Below, one piece after another: positions 1 to 9,696 of a DNA stretch of 42,927 bases (within the stretch, counting starts at the first letter, position 1; each line of letters starts with the position of its first letter). Source of the DNA: Mariniblastus sp. (GTDB lineage Bacteria > Planctomycetota > Planctomycetia > Pirellulales > Pirellulaceae). Made by a program: the position numbers and the translations under genes. The notes beneath the pieces are model-generated. The model saw only the letters and a list, made by a program, of their open reading frames with translations, made no database searches and was not told the DNA's origin. The stretch spans positions 1 to 42,927 of the forward strand of contig WTFU01000010.1 of NCBI GenBank assembly GCA_011523945.1. Direction: 5' to 3'.

Positions 1-191
1 CTATAAAAATATTGTAAAAATGAGGATGGTGGGGATTGTGAACCACCGACTAACCCTAATTGGAAAATTCGTTGTAAAAATGGGTCGCGTTTTCGATTTT
101 CATGGGATTCACACCTTGAAAGAATTGGTGGTTCTATAGAGAATCTTTGCTCGCGGCGAAGTTTCTATTTCGCTTCGAGAACAACTTATTT

Positions 192-280
192 GGAAGAGTG
201 GCTGAGTGGTCGAAAGCGCCTGATTGCTAATTAGGTGAACGAGTCAAATCGTTCCGCAGGTTCGAATCCTGTCTCTTCCG
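192..280 (+). tRNA. tRNA-Ser (anticodon GCT)
   Basis: An 89-nt cloverleaf with a long variable arm, as expected for a class II serine tRNA. The acceptor stem pairs GGAAGAG (192-198) with CTCTTCC (273-279), with G280 as the discriminator base usual for serine. The anticodon GCT is at 226-228 and decodes AGC/AGU. The T loop contains TTCGAAT. CCA is not encoded. A rho-independent terminator follows directly. Confidence 0.97.
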
Positions 281-284
281 CTTT

Positions 285-322
285 AAACCCGTCAATTGTT
301 TTTTCAATGGGCGGGTTTTTTT
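285..322 (+). terminator. Rho-independent terminator after tRNA-Ser
   Basis: The arm AAACCCGTCAATTG (285-298) pairs, with two G-T wobbles, with the downstream arm ending GGCGGGTTT. A run of T follows at 314-322. It lies 5 nt after the tRNA and should end that transcript. Confidence 0.85.
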
Positions 323-586
323 ATTTCACCGAGGGTTTTGCGGTTGTCGCCGTCGCATTCGATTCCGTTTAGAGGGCTGTCTGCAAAAAACAGCTTTATG
401 TAGTTATCTTCATATTGCGATTCCTCAGCTGTAACCGAACCCACGAATTAGCGAAAATAAGTAGTTAATATTGCGGTTTTTACGGATTGTTTGTAATTAG
501 TGTCTTAGTTTAGACGAGCCAAAAAAGTGAACTTTTCTTTTGACGGCGATTGTTGTAAAAAGAAAAAAACACCGGTTGGGCAGGTT

Positions 587-895
587 ATGAACAGATTATC
601 CGACAACATTTCAAAGATAAGAAGTCTGGGCGTGATCGTAGCGCTGCTGACTTTGGTGTTCTGTTCTACAGGTGTTCACTCTTTCGAGGAGTGTCCTCAC
701 GAGACGGTCACGCAGGAAGTCGAATTGCTTTCGACGCGCGAAGATGATGGCGCGTTGCGTTCAACACGACCGTCAGGTTCATTCGTTCGTCCGCTCGATT
801 CTGTTTTAACGCGACGTGTTTCGACATGGTCGAAACGGGTCATGGTAACGGAACGATCAGCCATCAATGGTTTGGGCACGTATCTCAGGCTCTAA
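587..895 (+). CDS. Hypothetical small secreted protein
   Basis: I do not recognise this family. The frame is open from a GTG at 527. I prefer the ATG at 587, because it is preceded by GGGCAGG and gives a normal signal sequence: a basic start (MNRLSDNISKIRS), a hydrophobic core around residues 14-26, and a likely cleavage site near VHS-FEE. The mature part is only about 70 residues, polar and rich in Ser, Arg and Thr, without visible domains. It stands alone between tRNA-Ser and the carbonic anhydrase gene. The opposite strand is also open (697-879), so coding status is uncertain. The signal peptide is the main support. Confidence 0.45.
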   Translation: MNRLSDNISKIRSLGVIVALLTLVFCSTGVHSFEECPHETVTQEVELLSTREDDGALRSTRPSGSFVRPLDSVLTRRVSTWSKRVMVTERSAINGLGTYLRL

Positions 896-1038
896 CGTGA
901 TTTTGCGCGTTCCTGAGAATTTCTATCGCCTATCAAGCGAGTTTGGCCATCTGGGAGTAGTTGTGCTCAGATAGCGCGCATTTGCTAGTTGATGTTTGAA
1001 TTTAAAATTGATTTTACGTTTTTGAAGTGAGAAACATT

Positions 1039-1602
1039 ATGACATTGTCTGCTGGTATTGAGAAATTTAATAACGATTGCTTTCCTGCGATGGAGGCGAA
1101 ATTCAAAGAACTTGAGAAAGGTCAATCGCCTGAAACTTTGTTCATCACGTGCTCGGATTCTCGAATCGATCCAAACTTGATTACTCAGACCGGACCGGGG
1201 GAGTTGTTTGTCATTCGTAACGCTGGAAATATTGTGCCGAAGCCAGGCACGGGTGAGTTGTCGGTTGAGGCAACCATTCTGTACGCGGTTGATGTTCTCA
1301 AGGTAAAGCGGATCGTTGTTTGTGGGCACTCGCATTGCGGCGCCGTGACTGGCCTGATGAATCTGGAATCACTCAATGAGCTACCAGAAATCAAAAGCTG
1401 GGTTAGTAAGAGTTCTGCGGTACTGGACCGTCTCGATTCAGATCAGGCGACACTTTGTGAAGGAATCCAGCAGAATGTTAAGCTTCAAATGGAGCATTTG
1501 CTTGAATTTCCCTCGGTTGCTAAGGCAGTTGCTGCGAACGAGTTAGAAATAGAGGGTTGGCTGTACCACTTTGAAAGCGGAAAGGTTGAATTCCTTGATT
1601 AA
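1039..1602 (+). CDS. Beta-class carbonic anhydrase
   Basis: This enzyme interconverts CO2 and bicarbonate using a zinc ion. From the ATG at 1039 it has 187 residues, close to the family's 190-220. The diagnostic motifs are present: CSDSR (about residues 38-42) supplies the first zinc Cys and the Asp-Arg dyad, and GHSHCGAV (about 96-103) supplies the zinc His and second Cys. A GTG at 1027 would add MRNI. I prefer the ATG because the AAGTGAG ahead of it can act as a ribosome site. No signal peptide is seen, so it should be cytoplasmic. A SulP transporter starts 64 nt downstream on the same strand, which suggests the two handle bicarbonate together. Confidence 0.93.
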   Translation: MTLSAGIEKFNNDCFPAMEAKFKELEKGQSPETLFITCSDSRIDPNLITQTGPGELFVIRNAGNIVPKPGTGELSVEATILYAVDVLKVKRIVVCGHSHCGAVTGLMNLESLNELPEIKSWVSKSSAVLDRLDSDQATLCEGIQQNVKLQMEHLLEFPSVAKAVAANELEIEGWLYHFESGKVEFLD

Positions 1603-1666
1603 GGAAATCATTTCCTTAGGAGAAGCGTACAACTGATCTGATCTAACTTTAAAGCGGAGCGTAGTG

Positions 1667-3346
1667 ATGAGTGATAACTTGCTCAAGTCGAGTGAGACGA
1701 AAGAGGCTAGTGGTGATTCTGGGGCGAGTCATTTCCGAGATGATTTTTTCGCGTCAATTGTTGTCTTTCTCGTAGCACTGCCGTTATGCATTGGCATCGC
1801 GGTAGCAGTCGGTGTCAGTCCTGCCCGGGCACTTTTGACGGGAATTATCGGTGGAATTGTAGTTGGATTTTTTGCCGGTTCACCACTTCAGGTGAGCGGT
1901 CCAGCGGCAGGATTGTTCGTGATCGTCGCGGATTTGCTTGCCCAGGGTAAGGAATCCTACATTTCTAAACTGGGTTTGGGTGCTGAGGTTCAGGAGAGCG
2001 AGGCGCTGGCCTACTCGTTGATGGTTCTTGGCACATCTGTCTTCCTGGCTGGCATTCTCCAGTTTGTTGCAGGTAGATTTAAACTAGGGCAATGGTTTCG
2101 CGCTGTCTCTCCAGCCGTTGTCAAAGGAATGCTCGCGGGTATTGGACTTTTGATTTTATTCAGTCAGTTTCACGTTATGCTTGACCATCAGGCAATGTGG
2201 GATGGCCACAAGGCGCATGGCGGTTTGGAATACCTGGCCACGATTCCAGAGGCAATTCTGAAGTGTTTCTCTGCGGACACTTCGGCGAATCACCATCTAG
2301 CCGCACTCACCGGGATTCTTACCATTGCCTGCATTGTCATTTGGCCGATGCTAGCACCCAAAAAGCTAAAATCGGTGCCAGCGCCGCTGATTGGTATTTT
2401 AGCTGCAACGCTGTTTGCCAATCTTGCTGGACTGGACATTGTAAAAATTGAGGTAGAAAAAAATATTTTTAAAGAGACGACTCTCCCGGACAACATCGTC
2501 TGGTTTCAATTATTGCTTGATCCCATCGTTCTTACGGGGGCAGTAGTTATTGCGTTGGTGGCGAGTGCGGAAACATTGCTATGTGCTTCTGCCGTCGATC
2601 AATTGCACACCGGTCAGCGAACCGACTATGACAAGGAACTTGCCGCGCAGGGAATCGGAAACATTCTATGCGGACTTATTGGAGCGCTGCCGATGACGGG
2701 AGTCATTGTACGCAGTTCGGCCAATGTCAATTCTGGCGCGAAAACAAAATGGTCGACGATTCTTCATGGATTTTGGCTGCTCATTTTTGTGGCTTTGCTG
2801 CCAATGTTGCTCGCTTACATTCCAAAAGCGGCGCTTGGAGCACTTCTCGTTCATATCGGTTACAAACTAGTGAATTGGAAGCAAATCAAGCATTTGTGGA
2901 GTATTAGTGTTGCAGAGACGGGCATTTATTTTGCAACCATGATCACAATCGTTTGTACTGATCTTCTAATTGGCGTTGTATGCGGGATTCTTTTGTCCGG
3001 CATAAAATTGCTCTATCGATTTACGTATCTGGAAGTAGAGCAAGAGAAGGACGGCGACGTTACCCACTTACAACTCTTGGGTTCTGCGACTTTCTTGCGT
3101 CTACCTAGCCTGGCCAGAGCATTGGATGGAGTTGAACGTGGAACTGAACTCCATATCCATCTCGACCGACTCGCCTACATTGATCATGCCTGTTTTGATT
3201 TGATCAACGACTGGTCAAGGCAACACGAGAAATTGGGCGGTAAGCTTTGTATTGACTGGGAAGAATTACAGACTAAATTCCTTTCTGATCCTTCGCTTGA
3301 GGTTCGCTCGGTGGTTGATAAAAAACTGGAGGCGACGACGAACTAG
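1667..3346 (+). CDS. SulP-family anion (probable bicarbonate) transporter
   Basis: A 559-residue membrane protein of the SulP family. Residues about 25-430 form the hydrophobic transport domain, with many segments and typical motifs such as SPARALLTGIIGGIVVG and the Asn/Ser-rich GVIVRSSANVNSGAKTKWS region near residue 345. The C-terminal 100 residues are soluble and resemble a STAS domain (LHIHLDRLAYIDHACFDLI). SulP proteins carry sulfate, bicarbonate or other anions, and substrate cannot be read from sequence alone. The beta-carbonic anhydrase gene just upstream argues for bicarbonate. The ATG at 1667 has AAGCGGAG about 8 nt upstream; the GTG at 1664 is an alternative. The two genes are probably one operon. 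Confidence 0.88.
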   Translation: MSDNLLKSSETKEASGDSGASHFRDDFFASIVVFLVALPLCIGIAVAVGVSPARALLTGIIGGIVVGFFAGSPLQVSGPAAGLFVIVADLLAQGKESYISKLGLGAEVQESEALAYSLMVLGTSVFLAGILQFVAGRFKLGQWFRAVSPAVVKGMLAGIGLLILFSQFHVMLDHQAMWDGHKAHGGLEYLATIPEAILKCFSADTSANHHLAALTGILTIACIVIWPMLAPKKLKSVPAPLIGILAATLFANLAGLDIVKIEVEKNIFKETTLPDNIVWFQLLLDPIVLTGAVVIALVASAETLLCASAVDQLHTGQRTDYDKELAAQGIGNILCGLIGALPMTGVIVRSSANVNSGAKTKWSTILHGFWLLIFVALLPMLLAYIPKAALGALLVHIGYKLVNWKQIKHLWSISVAETGIYFATMITIVCTDLLIGVVCGILLSGIKLLYRFTYLEVEQEKDGDVTHLQLLGSATFLRLPSLARALDGVERGTELHIHLDRLAYIDHACFDLINDWSRQHEKLGGKLCIDWEELQTKFLSDPSLEVRSVVDKKLEATTN

Positions 3347-3485
3347 ACAAATTGTCGGCGTCGCAGTCGTTTTTGATTTAACGCAGGCGTAAGTCCGTGA
3401 GACGAGCGGATTGTGGTCGGTCGGGAGGCCGGCTCAGGTTTTCCGTCAGACGCGGGAGATCGTTAATGTTTAGGTCCCGCCGGTT

Positions 3486-4346
3486 TTAAATCAGCTCAAC
3501 ACTTGTTGATTGATTCCGGCCGGCCTGCTTGGATTGATACATCGCGCGGTCTCCGGCGGTTAGCAGCCGCCGGGAACCGGTGTTTTTTAGTTTTGAAATA
3601 GCAACGCCGATACTGACTGATATACCAGACGGATAAAAAACAGGTCGTTGTCGAGAAATGGTTTGGCAAAATTGGTCAAATCGACGTTCGGTATCCTTCT
3701 CTTTGACTACCTCAAGCACGACACCAAACTCATCGCCCCCCAACCGCCCGACGCAAATGGCATCTGAAAATTCTAAATTTAATTGGTCGGCAAACCACGC
3801 GATGGCCTGGTCTCCAGCAGAGTGGCCGCGATTGTCATTGATTCGCTTGAAATAGTCGATATCTAGAATGGCAAGTGCGAGTCGTTTCTCAATATTCTGT
3901 TCCAGGGTTGATTGGAATCCCCTTCGATTAAGAAGTTGGCTCAATTCATCGGTTCTGGATTGGATATAAAGCTCCGACTCCGTCAACGAAAAGGTTGAGA
4001 GTTCGGTAAAGCGAATGAAGTGCCAAACTGTACCGTTGATTTCGAGCGTCTCAATCGTTCGATGATAGGGCTGCTGTTCGAATGGACCAGGGGAAGTGAG
4101 TCGCACCACGTCGGTTTCAACGAAGGGTAAATTGGGTGACGGCGGTTCGCATTTTATTAGTTCAATTACTTGTTGGTTTTTTTCAAAATCAGTCGAAGTC
4201 GCCCCAAAAAGCCGTTCGGCTTTTTCGTTCCAATAAAAAGGGAGTTGATTTACATCGGAGATGATCAACGCCTCGGCGTATTGTTTAAGCAAAGCCTGAA
4301 ACAGAGCGAGAGGAACAGAGTTGTTTTTGGTGGGATCCACAATCAA
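3486..4346 (-). CDS. PAS-like / GGDEF diguanylate cyclase
   Basis: A 286-residue protein predicted to make cyclic di-GMP from two GTP. Residues about 12-118 look like a PAS sensor (ALIISDVNQLPFYWNEKAERLFG). Residues about 125-284 are the GGDEF domain: RTDELSQLLNRRGF entry motif, metal-binding LDIDYFKRIND near 161-171, and an intact catalytic GGDEF at 203-207. The usual inhibitory site (RxxD just before GGDEF) is absent; the matching stretch reads EFSD, so strong product inhibition is unlikely. There is no transmembrane segment. The start is TTG directly after the stop of the small basic protein gene, with no clear ribosome site, so translation is probably coupled. A GTG two codons inside is an alternative start. 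Confidence 0.87.
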   Translation of the reverse strand: MIVDPTKNNSVPLALFQALLKQYAEALIISDVNQLPFYWNEKAERLFGATSTDFEKNQQVIELIKCEPPSPNLPFVETDVVRLTSPGPFEQQPYHRTIETLEINGTVWHFIRFTELSTFSLTESELYIQSRTDELSQLLNRRGFQSTLEQNIEKRLALAILDIDYFKRINDNRGHSAGDQAIAWFADQLNLEFSDAICVGRLGGDEFGVVLEVVKEKDTERRFDQFCQTISRQRPVFYPSGISVSIGVAISKLKNTGSRRLLTAGDRAMYQSKQAGRNQSTSVELI

Positions 4347-4493
4347 TTATTTTTTTGATGAAGACTTTTTCGCTTTGGTCTTTTTTGACTTTGCCGATGC
4401 TTTGGTTTTGGATGTTTTTTTCTTTTTCTCACCAAAGGCGGCGCCCCAGTTCTCAGAGTATTTTTTAGTTGTACCGCTGCGCAAGATAGTCAT
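4347..4493 (-). CDS. Small lysine-rich basic protein (48 aa)
   Basis: This short gene runs from ATG (complement of 4491-4493) to TAA (complement of 4347-4349). It begins MTILRSGTTKKYSENWGAAF, and the second half is almost only Lys, Ser, Thr and Ala. AGGA lies about 9 nt before the start. The ordered N-terminal part followed by a Lys/Ser tail recalls small conserved basic proteins I associate with planctomycete genomes, and such tails often bind nucleic acid or ribosomes. Its role is not known to me. Its stop codon abuts the TTG start of the diguanylate cyclase gene, so the two are likely co-transcribed. The opposite strand gives a Phe-rich shadow frame that should not be annotated. Confidence 0.7.
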   Translation of the reverse strand: MTILRSGTTKKYSENWGAAFGEKKKKTSKTKASAKSKKTKAKKSSSKK

Positions 4494-4661
4494 AATTCGA
4501 TCCTGAATGAAAGTTTATTAGTTGAAAGATCTTGAAAAATATTGAGTCGCAAACCAATTTTAGTTGGAATCGATTCGAATACCGGACGCCGGCATTAGAC
4601 TGCCGTCGAGGTCTCGGTGTTTTGCCACGTTGTAGGAATAATGTCAGAGGTTATTTATACA

Positions 4662-6335
4662 TCAAGTGATTAGCTTTTTGTATTTAAATCGCTTGGGTTC
4701 GTCTTCTTTCAGCCCAAGCCGTTCTCGCCGTTGATGTTCGTAGGTTTGGTAGTTACCCTCGCACCAATGAAGATAGCCATCCCCTTCGAAAGCAAGGATG
4801 TGAGTCGCGATTCTATCTAAAAACCAGCGATCGTGGCTGGTGACCACAACACAACCAGCGTAATTTTCAATGGCTTCTTCGAGTGCTCGCAACGTATCGA
4901 CGTCGAGATCATTGGTAGGTTCGTCTAACAAGAGAACATTAGAACCGCGTCGCAACAGCTTAGCGAGATGAACGCGATTGCGTTCTCCACCCGAAAGAAC
5001 GCCTACCTTCTTTTCCTGATCGGGTCCGCGGAAGTTGAACCGATTGACATAAGCCCGAGCATTGACTTTTCGCTTGCCAAGTTCGAGTGTGTCGTGACCT
5101 TCAGAGATTTCCTCGTAGACGGTATTGTCGTCACCAAGACTGTCGCGGGATTGGTCGACGTAACCTAGTTCGACGGTGCTGCCAATTTTCAGTGACCCGC
5201 TGTCGGGTTCCTGCTGGCCGGTAATCATTCGGAACAACGTGGTCTTTCCTGCTCCATTCGGGCCGATCACGCCTACGATGCCGCCGGGTGGGAGGCGGAA
5301 GTTGACATCCTCCATTAGTATCTTTTCACCGAATCCTTTTCCTAAGTTTTCGGCCTCGATTACAACGTCTCCAAGATGCGGACCCGGAGGAATCTGAATC
5401 TCAAGATCTTGCTCTCGTTCGCGTTGGTCCTCATTGAGCATTTGCTCGTAGGCGCCGATCCTCGCTTTGCTCTTGGACTGGCGAGCTTTGGGCGACATTT
5501 TTATCCATTCCGATTCACGCTTAAGTGCTTTGAGCCGCGCATCGTTTTGTTTCTCTTCGACTCTTAATCTAGCTTGTTTTTGCTCCAGCCATGAAGAATA
5601 ATTTCCTTCGAACGGGTGACCCTGGCCGCGATCCAGTTCAAGGATCCATCCAGCGACATTGTCGAGAAAATACCGGTCGTGGGTGACTGCCACGATAGTT
5701 CCCGGATAATCTTGAAGCGTTCGTTCAAGCCAATGAACGGAATCCGCGTCCAGGTGGTTGGTAGGTTCATCCAGGAGCAGTAAGTCAGGTTTTTCCAGGA
5801 GAAGTTTACAAAGGGCGACTCGGCGACGCTCACCACCGGAAAGTTCGGTAACGTTTGCGTCTTTGGGCGGTAAATTCATGACCTCAAACGCGACTTCAAT
5901 TTCGTGATCCAGTGACCAGCTATTGGAGGCTTCGATTTGATCCTGGACGCGAGCCATTTCATCGTAGACCTTCTGCATCGCATCATCATCGAGAGGTTCA
6001 GCACACTTAGCGCTTAGCTCATTGTAACGATCCAAAAGTTGTCGACGCGGAGCGACGGATTCCTGGACATTATCCCAGACGTTCTTTTCCTGATTTAGTT
6101 GAGGCTCTTGCGGGAGATAGCCTACGGTAAAACCGTCGGTAAGCCGAGCTTCTCCGTCGAATTCTTTATCGATGCCTGCCATGATTTTCAGAAGGGTACT
6201 TTTGCCGGTGCCGTTGCGGCCCAGTACGCCAATCTTCGCACCTGGATAAAATGAAAGCCAAATATTGTTAAGGACTGCCTTGGTGCCGTGCTTTTTGGTC
6301 ATGTCGACCATCTGGAAAATGTACTGTTTACTCAT
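4662..6335 (-). CDS. ettA: ABC-F protein EttA, energy-dependent translational throttle
   Basis: A soluble 557-residue ATPase with two ABC domains and no membrane segment, the size of E. coli EttA. The first Walker A is GRNGTGKS (about 39-46), the first signature is LSGGERRR, the second Walker A is GPNGAGKT, and the second signature is [15 protein letters not shown]. Both Walker B motifs read [12 protein letters not shown] or [11 protein letters not shown]. The linker between the domains contains [21 protein letters not shown]-like basic helices typical of the subgroup. ABC-F proteins bind the ribosomal E site; EttA restrains translation when ADP/ATP is high. It ends 76 nt from the start of guaA on the same strand, so the two may be co-transcribed. 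Confidence 0.95.
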   Translation of the reverse strand: MSKQYIFQMVDMTKKHGTKAVLNNIWLSFYPGAKIGVLGRNGTGKSTLLKIMAGIDKEFDGEARLTDGFTVGYLPQEPQLNQEKNVWDNVQESVAPRRQLLDRYNELSAKCAEPLDDDAMQKVYDEMARVQDQIEASNSWSLDHEIEVAFEVMNLPPKDANVTELSGGERRRVALCKLLLEKPDLLLLDEPTNHLDADSVHWLERTLQDYPGTIVAVTHDRYFLDNVAGWILELDRGQGHPFEGNYSSWLEQKQARLRVEEKQNDARLKALKRESEWIKMSPKARQSKSKARIGAYEQMLNEDQREREQDLEIQIPPGPHLGDVVIEAENLGKGFGEKILMEDVNFRLPPGGIVGVIGPNGAGKTTLFRMITGQQEPDSGSLKIGSTVELGYVDQSRDSLGDDNTVYEEISEGHDTLELGKRKVNARAYVNRFNFRGPDQEKKVGVLSGGERNRVHLAKLLRRGSNVLLLDEPTNDLDVDTLRALEEAIENYAGCVVVTSHDRWFLDRIATHILAFEGDGYLHWCEGNYQTYEHQRRERLGLKEDEPKRFKYKKLIT

Positions 6336-6410
6336 AGCGGTAATTATTAAGTTCGTGCGATTTAATTGAGTTAAAAGTTCGAATTCTAGGGTAACGTTTT
6401 TGTCTAATCT

Positions 6411-7982
6411 CTATTCCCACTCGATGGTAGCAGGTGGTTTGGAGCTAATGTCGTAACAAACACGGTTGACGCCGTTGACCTCGTTGATGATTCGGGTCGA
6501 CATCGTCGCAAGGATGTCGTAGGGCAGGCGCGACCAGTCGGCGGTCATAAAGTCATCGGTGTCTACACATCGAATCACCAGTGCATTTTCATAAGTTCTT
6601 GCATCTCCCATGACACCAACGCTTTGGACGGGTAATAATACCGCGAACAACTGGGATGTCTTACGGTAAAGGCCGGCGCTTTTAATTTCTTCGATGACGA
6701 TTGCATCCGCTTCGCGGAGGACCTTTAGTTTCTCTTCTTTGATTTCGCCGAGACAGCGGACGGCGAGACCGGGTCCGGGGAAGGGGTGTCGCCAGACTAA
6801 ATCTTCGGGCAGGCCAAGTTCGATGCCAAGACGACGGACTTCGTCCTTAAATAAATCACGCAGTGGTTCGATTAGATCAAAGCCAAGCTTTTCCGGAAGG
6901 CCACCAACATTGTGGTGCAGTTTTATGGTGGCTGCCGGTCCGTCCTCGGCGGCACCGCTCTCGATGACGTCGGGATAAAGTGTGCCCTGGGCTAAGAATT
7001 TCGCGTCCTCGATAGTTTCGGATTCTGCTTTGAAACACTCAATAAAAACGTGCCCGATTTTCTTGCGTTTCTCCTGCGGATCCGTGACGCCCTGTAAAGC
7101 GGTTAGGAACTGTTCTTTTCCATCAACCACGCGCAGGTCCGTTTTAAAATGGTCGGTAAATTGTTCGGTCACTAATTCGGCTTCGTTTTTCCGAAGTAGA
7201 CCGTTATCTACAAGGATGCATGAAAGTTGGGGGCCAATCGCCTTGTAGAGCAACGCGGCGACGACCGCGGAATCGACGCCGCCGGAGAGGCCGCAGATTA
7301 CGCGGGATGTTCCAACTTGCTCGCGAATGCGTTCAATGGCCTCGTTGGCGAAATCTTTCAGCTTCCAAGTGCCGGTACAGTTACAGACTTCGAACAGGAA
7401 ATTTTTCAGAAGAATGGAACCTTCGGGCGTATGCGTGACCTCGGGATGAAATTGAAGCCCGTAAACCGGAAGTTTCAAATGTTTCACGGCGGCCACTGGG
7501 CAGGTGCTCGTATTCGCCAACGCGGCAAAGTCTTCGCTGACTCGTTGAACCTGGTCGCCGTGACTCATCCAGACTTGGGCTTCCTCTGGAAAGTTCTTGA
7601 ACAGGACATCTTCGGTAGCGACATTGCAGATCGCGCGGCCGTATTCACGCGTGCTGGTACTTTCAACTTTCCCGCCAAGGTGATCGCACGCGAGTTGCAT
7701 GCCGTAGCATATCCCCAGAACTGGAATGCCCATGTCGAAGATGCCGGGATCACATTTAGGTGATTCGGATTCGTAAACGCTACTTGGACCGCCGGAGAGG
7801 ATAAGACCGCTGGGTGAGTGATTTTTTATTTGCTCAGGAGTGATATCGTGGCGGACAATCTCGCAATAGACATGTTGCTCCCGAACCCGCCGTGCAATTA
7901 ACTGGGCATATTGAGATCCAAAATCTAAGACGAGAATCCGTTCGGAATTTGATTTGGTGTTTGTTTCAGTGCCCAGTGACAT
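6411..7982 (-). CDS. guaA: GMP synthase (glutamine-hydrolysing)
   Basis: This enzyme converts XMP, glutamine and ATP to GMP, the last step of guanylate synthesis. It has 523 residues, the normal length. Residues 15-205 form a class I glutamine amidotransferase with nucleophile Cys92 in LGICYGMQ and partners His179 and Glu181 in [13 protein letters not shown]. The ATP pyrophosphatase domain has the P-loop SGGVDS at 233-238. The C-terminal dimerisation domain ends with the conserved TIEWE. The start at MSLGTETN gives a short polar leader before [20 protein letters not shown]. It is divergent from surE across about 284 bp. Confidence 0.98.
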   Translation of the reverse strand: MSLGTETNTKSNSERILVLDFGSQYAQLIARRVREQHVYCEIVRHDITPEQIKNHSPSGLILSGGPSSVYESESPKCDPGIFDMGIPVLGICYGMQLACDHLGGKVESTSTREYGRAICNVATEDVLFKNFPEEAQVWMSHGDQVQRVSEDFAALANTSTCPVAAVKHLKLPVYGLQFHPEVTHTPEGSILLKNFLFEVCNCTGTWKLKDFANEAIERIREQVGTSRVICGLSGGVDSAVVAALLYKAIGPQLSCILVDNGLLRKNEAELVTEQFTDHFKTDLRVVDGKEQFLTALQGVTDPQEKRKKIGHVFIECFKAESETIEDAKFLAQGTLYPDVIESGAAEDGPAATIKLHHNVGGLPEKLGFDLIEPLRDLFKDEVRRLGIELGLPEDLVWRHPFPGPGLAVRCLGEIKEEKLKVLREADAIVIEEIKSAGLYRKTSQLFAVLLPVQSVGVMGDARTYENALVIRCVDTDDFMTADWSRLPYDILATMSTRIINEVNGVNRVCYDISSKPPATIEWE

Positions 7983-8266
7983 TCGAATGGTCCAAATGTT
8001 GCGTATTAAATAACAATACCCGCGATAAGGAGGCGGGTAGGGAATCTCGGATTATACGAATGTAAGGCAGGTTTTCCAACGCGTGTGACCTAAGAAGTCG
8101 GGAAGTTCGGACTTCCCATTTTATAGGTGGATAAAATTGAACAATTACGCATTTCTGAGGGGCCCGCCAGAATAGATGACGGCGATACGCTATCGAAATT
8201 GGAGCCGGCACGTATACTGGCTAATTATTACGCAAATTTTGATTTAAAAATACGGATTTCCGGCGA
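7983..8266. other. Divergent intergenic region between guaA and surE
   Basis: About 284 bp separate the two divergent genes, so both promoters should lie here. A short perfect hairpin is present: GGGAAGT (8100-8106) pairs with ACTTCCC (8111-8117) around a 4-nt loop. It is not followed by a T run on either strand, so it is not a typical terminator. I see no purine riboswitch core. No convincing gene is present, although one minus-strand frame stays open. Confidence 0.5.
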
Positions 8267-9067
8267 ATGAAAGTGTTAATTACGAATGACGATGGCGTTC
8301 ACTCACAGGGGATAATTCAGCTTGCGAAATTGGTTCGTCGTCATTGTGATGAGGTTTTTCTGGTGGCACCTCGGATTGAACAGAGCGGTGTAAGCCAGGC
8401 CATTACCTTCCTGTCGCCTTTATTTCCGCATGCATTAGGTGGTGATTTAGATACCCAAGATGATCATGTCCCGGGATATTCGGTCAACGGTACGCCTGTG
8501 GATTGCGTCAAATTGGGAATTCATGAGCTGTGTCCATGGAAACCAGATTTGGTTTTGAGTGGGATTAACGGAGGTTTGAATGCTGGTATTAATGTCGGAC
8601 ACTCTGGTACCGCTGGGGCGGCACTCGCTGCAGCGACGTTTGAAATCCCGGCGTTTGCCATTAGTTTGGAAAGCTCGGAATTTATGGACTTTGGACTCGC
8701 TGCAGAGATGGTATGGCCACTGATAAGGCGCGCGATGGAAAGTAATCTTCCGCCCCGAACCGTGGTGAACATAAACGTGCCTACAGTTGCATTGGAGAAG
8801 TATCCTGAAGCTGCTCCCGAAGTGGTATTGGTCCCGGTTGAAACGAACCCGATGGCCTATGAATTCGCCACTGGAACTGACCCGAAAGGACGCTCGTATT
8901 TCTGGTCGACGAACTTTCCGGTACCGGAACCCTCCGAATTTCTAACCGACACGCAAGCGCTCGCCGCTGGCAAGGTAACGATTTCAACGATTAGCTACGA
9001 CTTAAATTATCCCGATTCTCTTGAGGTGTTGAAATCGGCCATGAGTGAAGATTACCCGACCGTGTAG
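8267..9067 (+). CDS. surE: 5'/3'-nucleotidase SurE
   Basis: SurE is a metal-dependent phosphatase that removes phosphate from nucleoside 5'- and 3'-monophosphates and is linked to stationary-phase survival. The protein has 266 residues, close to the usual 250. The N-terminal signature MKVLITNDDGVHSQGI carries the metal ligands Asp8 and Asp9. RIEQSGVSQAIT supplies the conserved Ser loop, and VLSGINGGLNAGINVGHSGT holds the conserved Asn and the phosphate-binding glycine-rich loop. It is cytoplasmic, with no signal peptide. A mogA-like gene follows 80 nt downstream on the same strand, so the two may share a transcript. Confidence 0.96.
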   Translation: MKVLITNDDGVHSQGIIQLAKLVRRHCDEVFLVAPRIEQSGVSQAITFLSPLFPHALGGDLDTQDDHVPGYSVNGTPVDCVKLGIHELCPWKPDLVLSGINGGLNAGINVGHSGTAGAALAAATFEIPAFAISLESSEFMDFGLAAEMVWPLIRRAMESNLPPRTVVNINVPTVALEKYPEAAPEVVLVPVETNPMAYEFATGTDPKGRSYFWSTNFPVPEPSEFLTDTQALAAGKVTISTISYDLNYPDSLEVLKSAMSEDYPTV

Positions 9068-9147
9068 GCATTGAGCGGATGTCAGTCCTTTCCAGAGCAT
9101 CGATATTATCAGTCAATAGTGGAATTATTTAGGGAGACTTTGAAGAA

Positions 9148-9696
9148 ATGGGTGCAGCAACAATCATAGGCGTGGTGACCGTTTCCGATCGAGCAAGTCG
9201 CGGCGAGTACGAAGATCGAGGCGGCCCAGCGGTTATCGAGTACCTTAAACAAACCGTGACGTCTGAAATAGAGTTGAAACCTGTTGTGATTCCGGACGAA
9301 CTTGCACAAATCGAGGCGACACTAGTTCAACTGTGTGACGGTGAGAATTGTAATTTGGTTATTACAACGGGTGGAACAGGCCCTGCGATTCGTGACGTTA
9401 CCCCCGAAGCGACCGAAAATGTCTGTGATAAAATGATGCCGGGATTTGGTGAATTAATGCGTCAGGTTTCTTTGACCAAAGTCCCCACTGCGATTCTATC
9501 TAGGCAAGTTGCTGGAATACGCTCGTCCGAGACAGGGGGCACACTCATTATTAACTTACCGGGCAGTCCTAAAGCGATTGCTGAGTGCCTTGATGCGGTA
9601 TTTGCAGCGGTGCCCTATTGTGTTGATCTGATCGGTGGAGGTTTCCTGGAAACCGATCCCGATCGAATCGTAGCGTTTCGTCCCAAACAAAAGTAG
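9148..9696 (+). CDS. mogA: Molybdopterin adenylyltransferase, MogA/MoaB family
   Basis: A 182-residue protein of the MoaB/Mog fold, which activates molybdopterin with ATP before molybdenum insertion. The diagnostic motif TTGGTGPAIRDVTPEAT, near residues 73-89, binds the cofactor. The later SETGGTLIINLPGSPKA matches the conserved Gly/Pro loop of the family. The opening IIGVVTVSDRASRGEYEDRGGP is typical of MogA rather than MoaB, but the two are hard to separate by eye. A ribosome site AGGGAG lies about 12 nt before the ATG. No other molybdenum cofactor gene is in the window. Confidence 0.92.
   Translation: MGAATIIGVVTVSDRASRGEYEDRGGPAVIEYLKQTVTSEIELKPVVIPDELAQIEATLVQLCDGENCNLVITTGGTGPAIRDVTPEATENVCDKMMPGFGELMRQVSLTKVPTAILSRQVAGIRSSETGGTLIINLPGSPKAIAECLDAVFAAVPYCVDLIGGGFLETDPDRIVAFRPKQK

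Noticed and set aside
1-191. Repeat TTGTAAAAATG near positions 13 and 73
   Set aside because: Two short A/T-rich copies, not a regular array; no CRISPR or mobile element signature.
4321-4506. Phe/Asp-rich plus-strand frame
   Set aside because: It is the antisense image of the Lys-rich 48-residue gene on the minus strand.
7227-7763. 178-codon plus-strand frame
   Set aside because: Lies fully inside guaA on the other strand, with no own motifs.
7983-8266. Purine riboswitch upstream of guaA
   Set aside because: Only a short 7-bp hairpin is present; no conserved purine aptamer core was seen.
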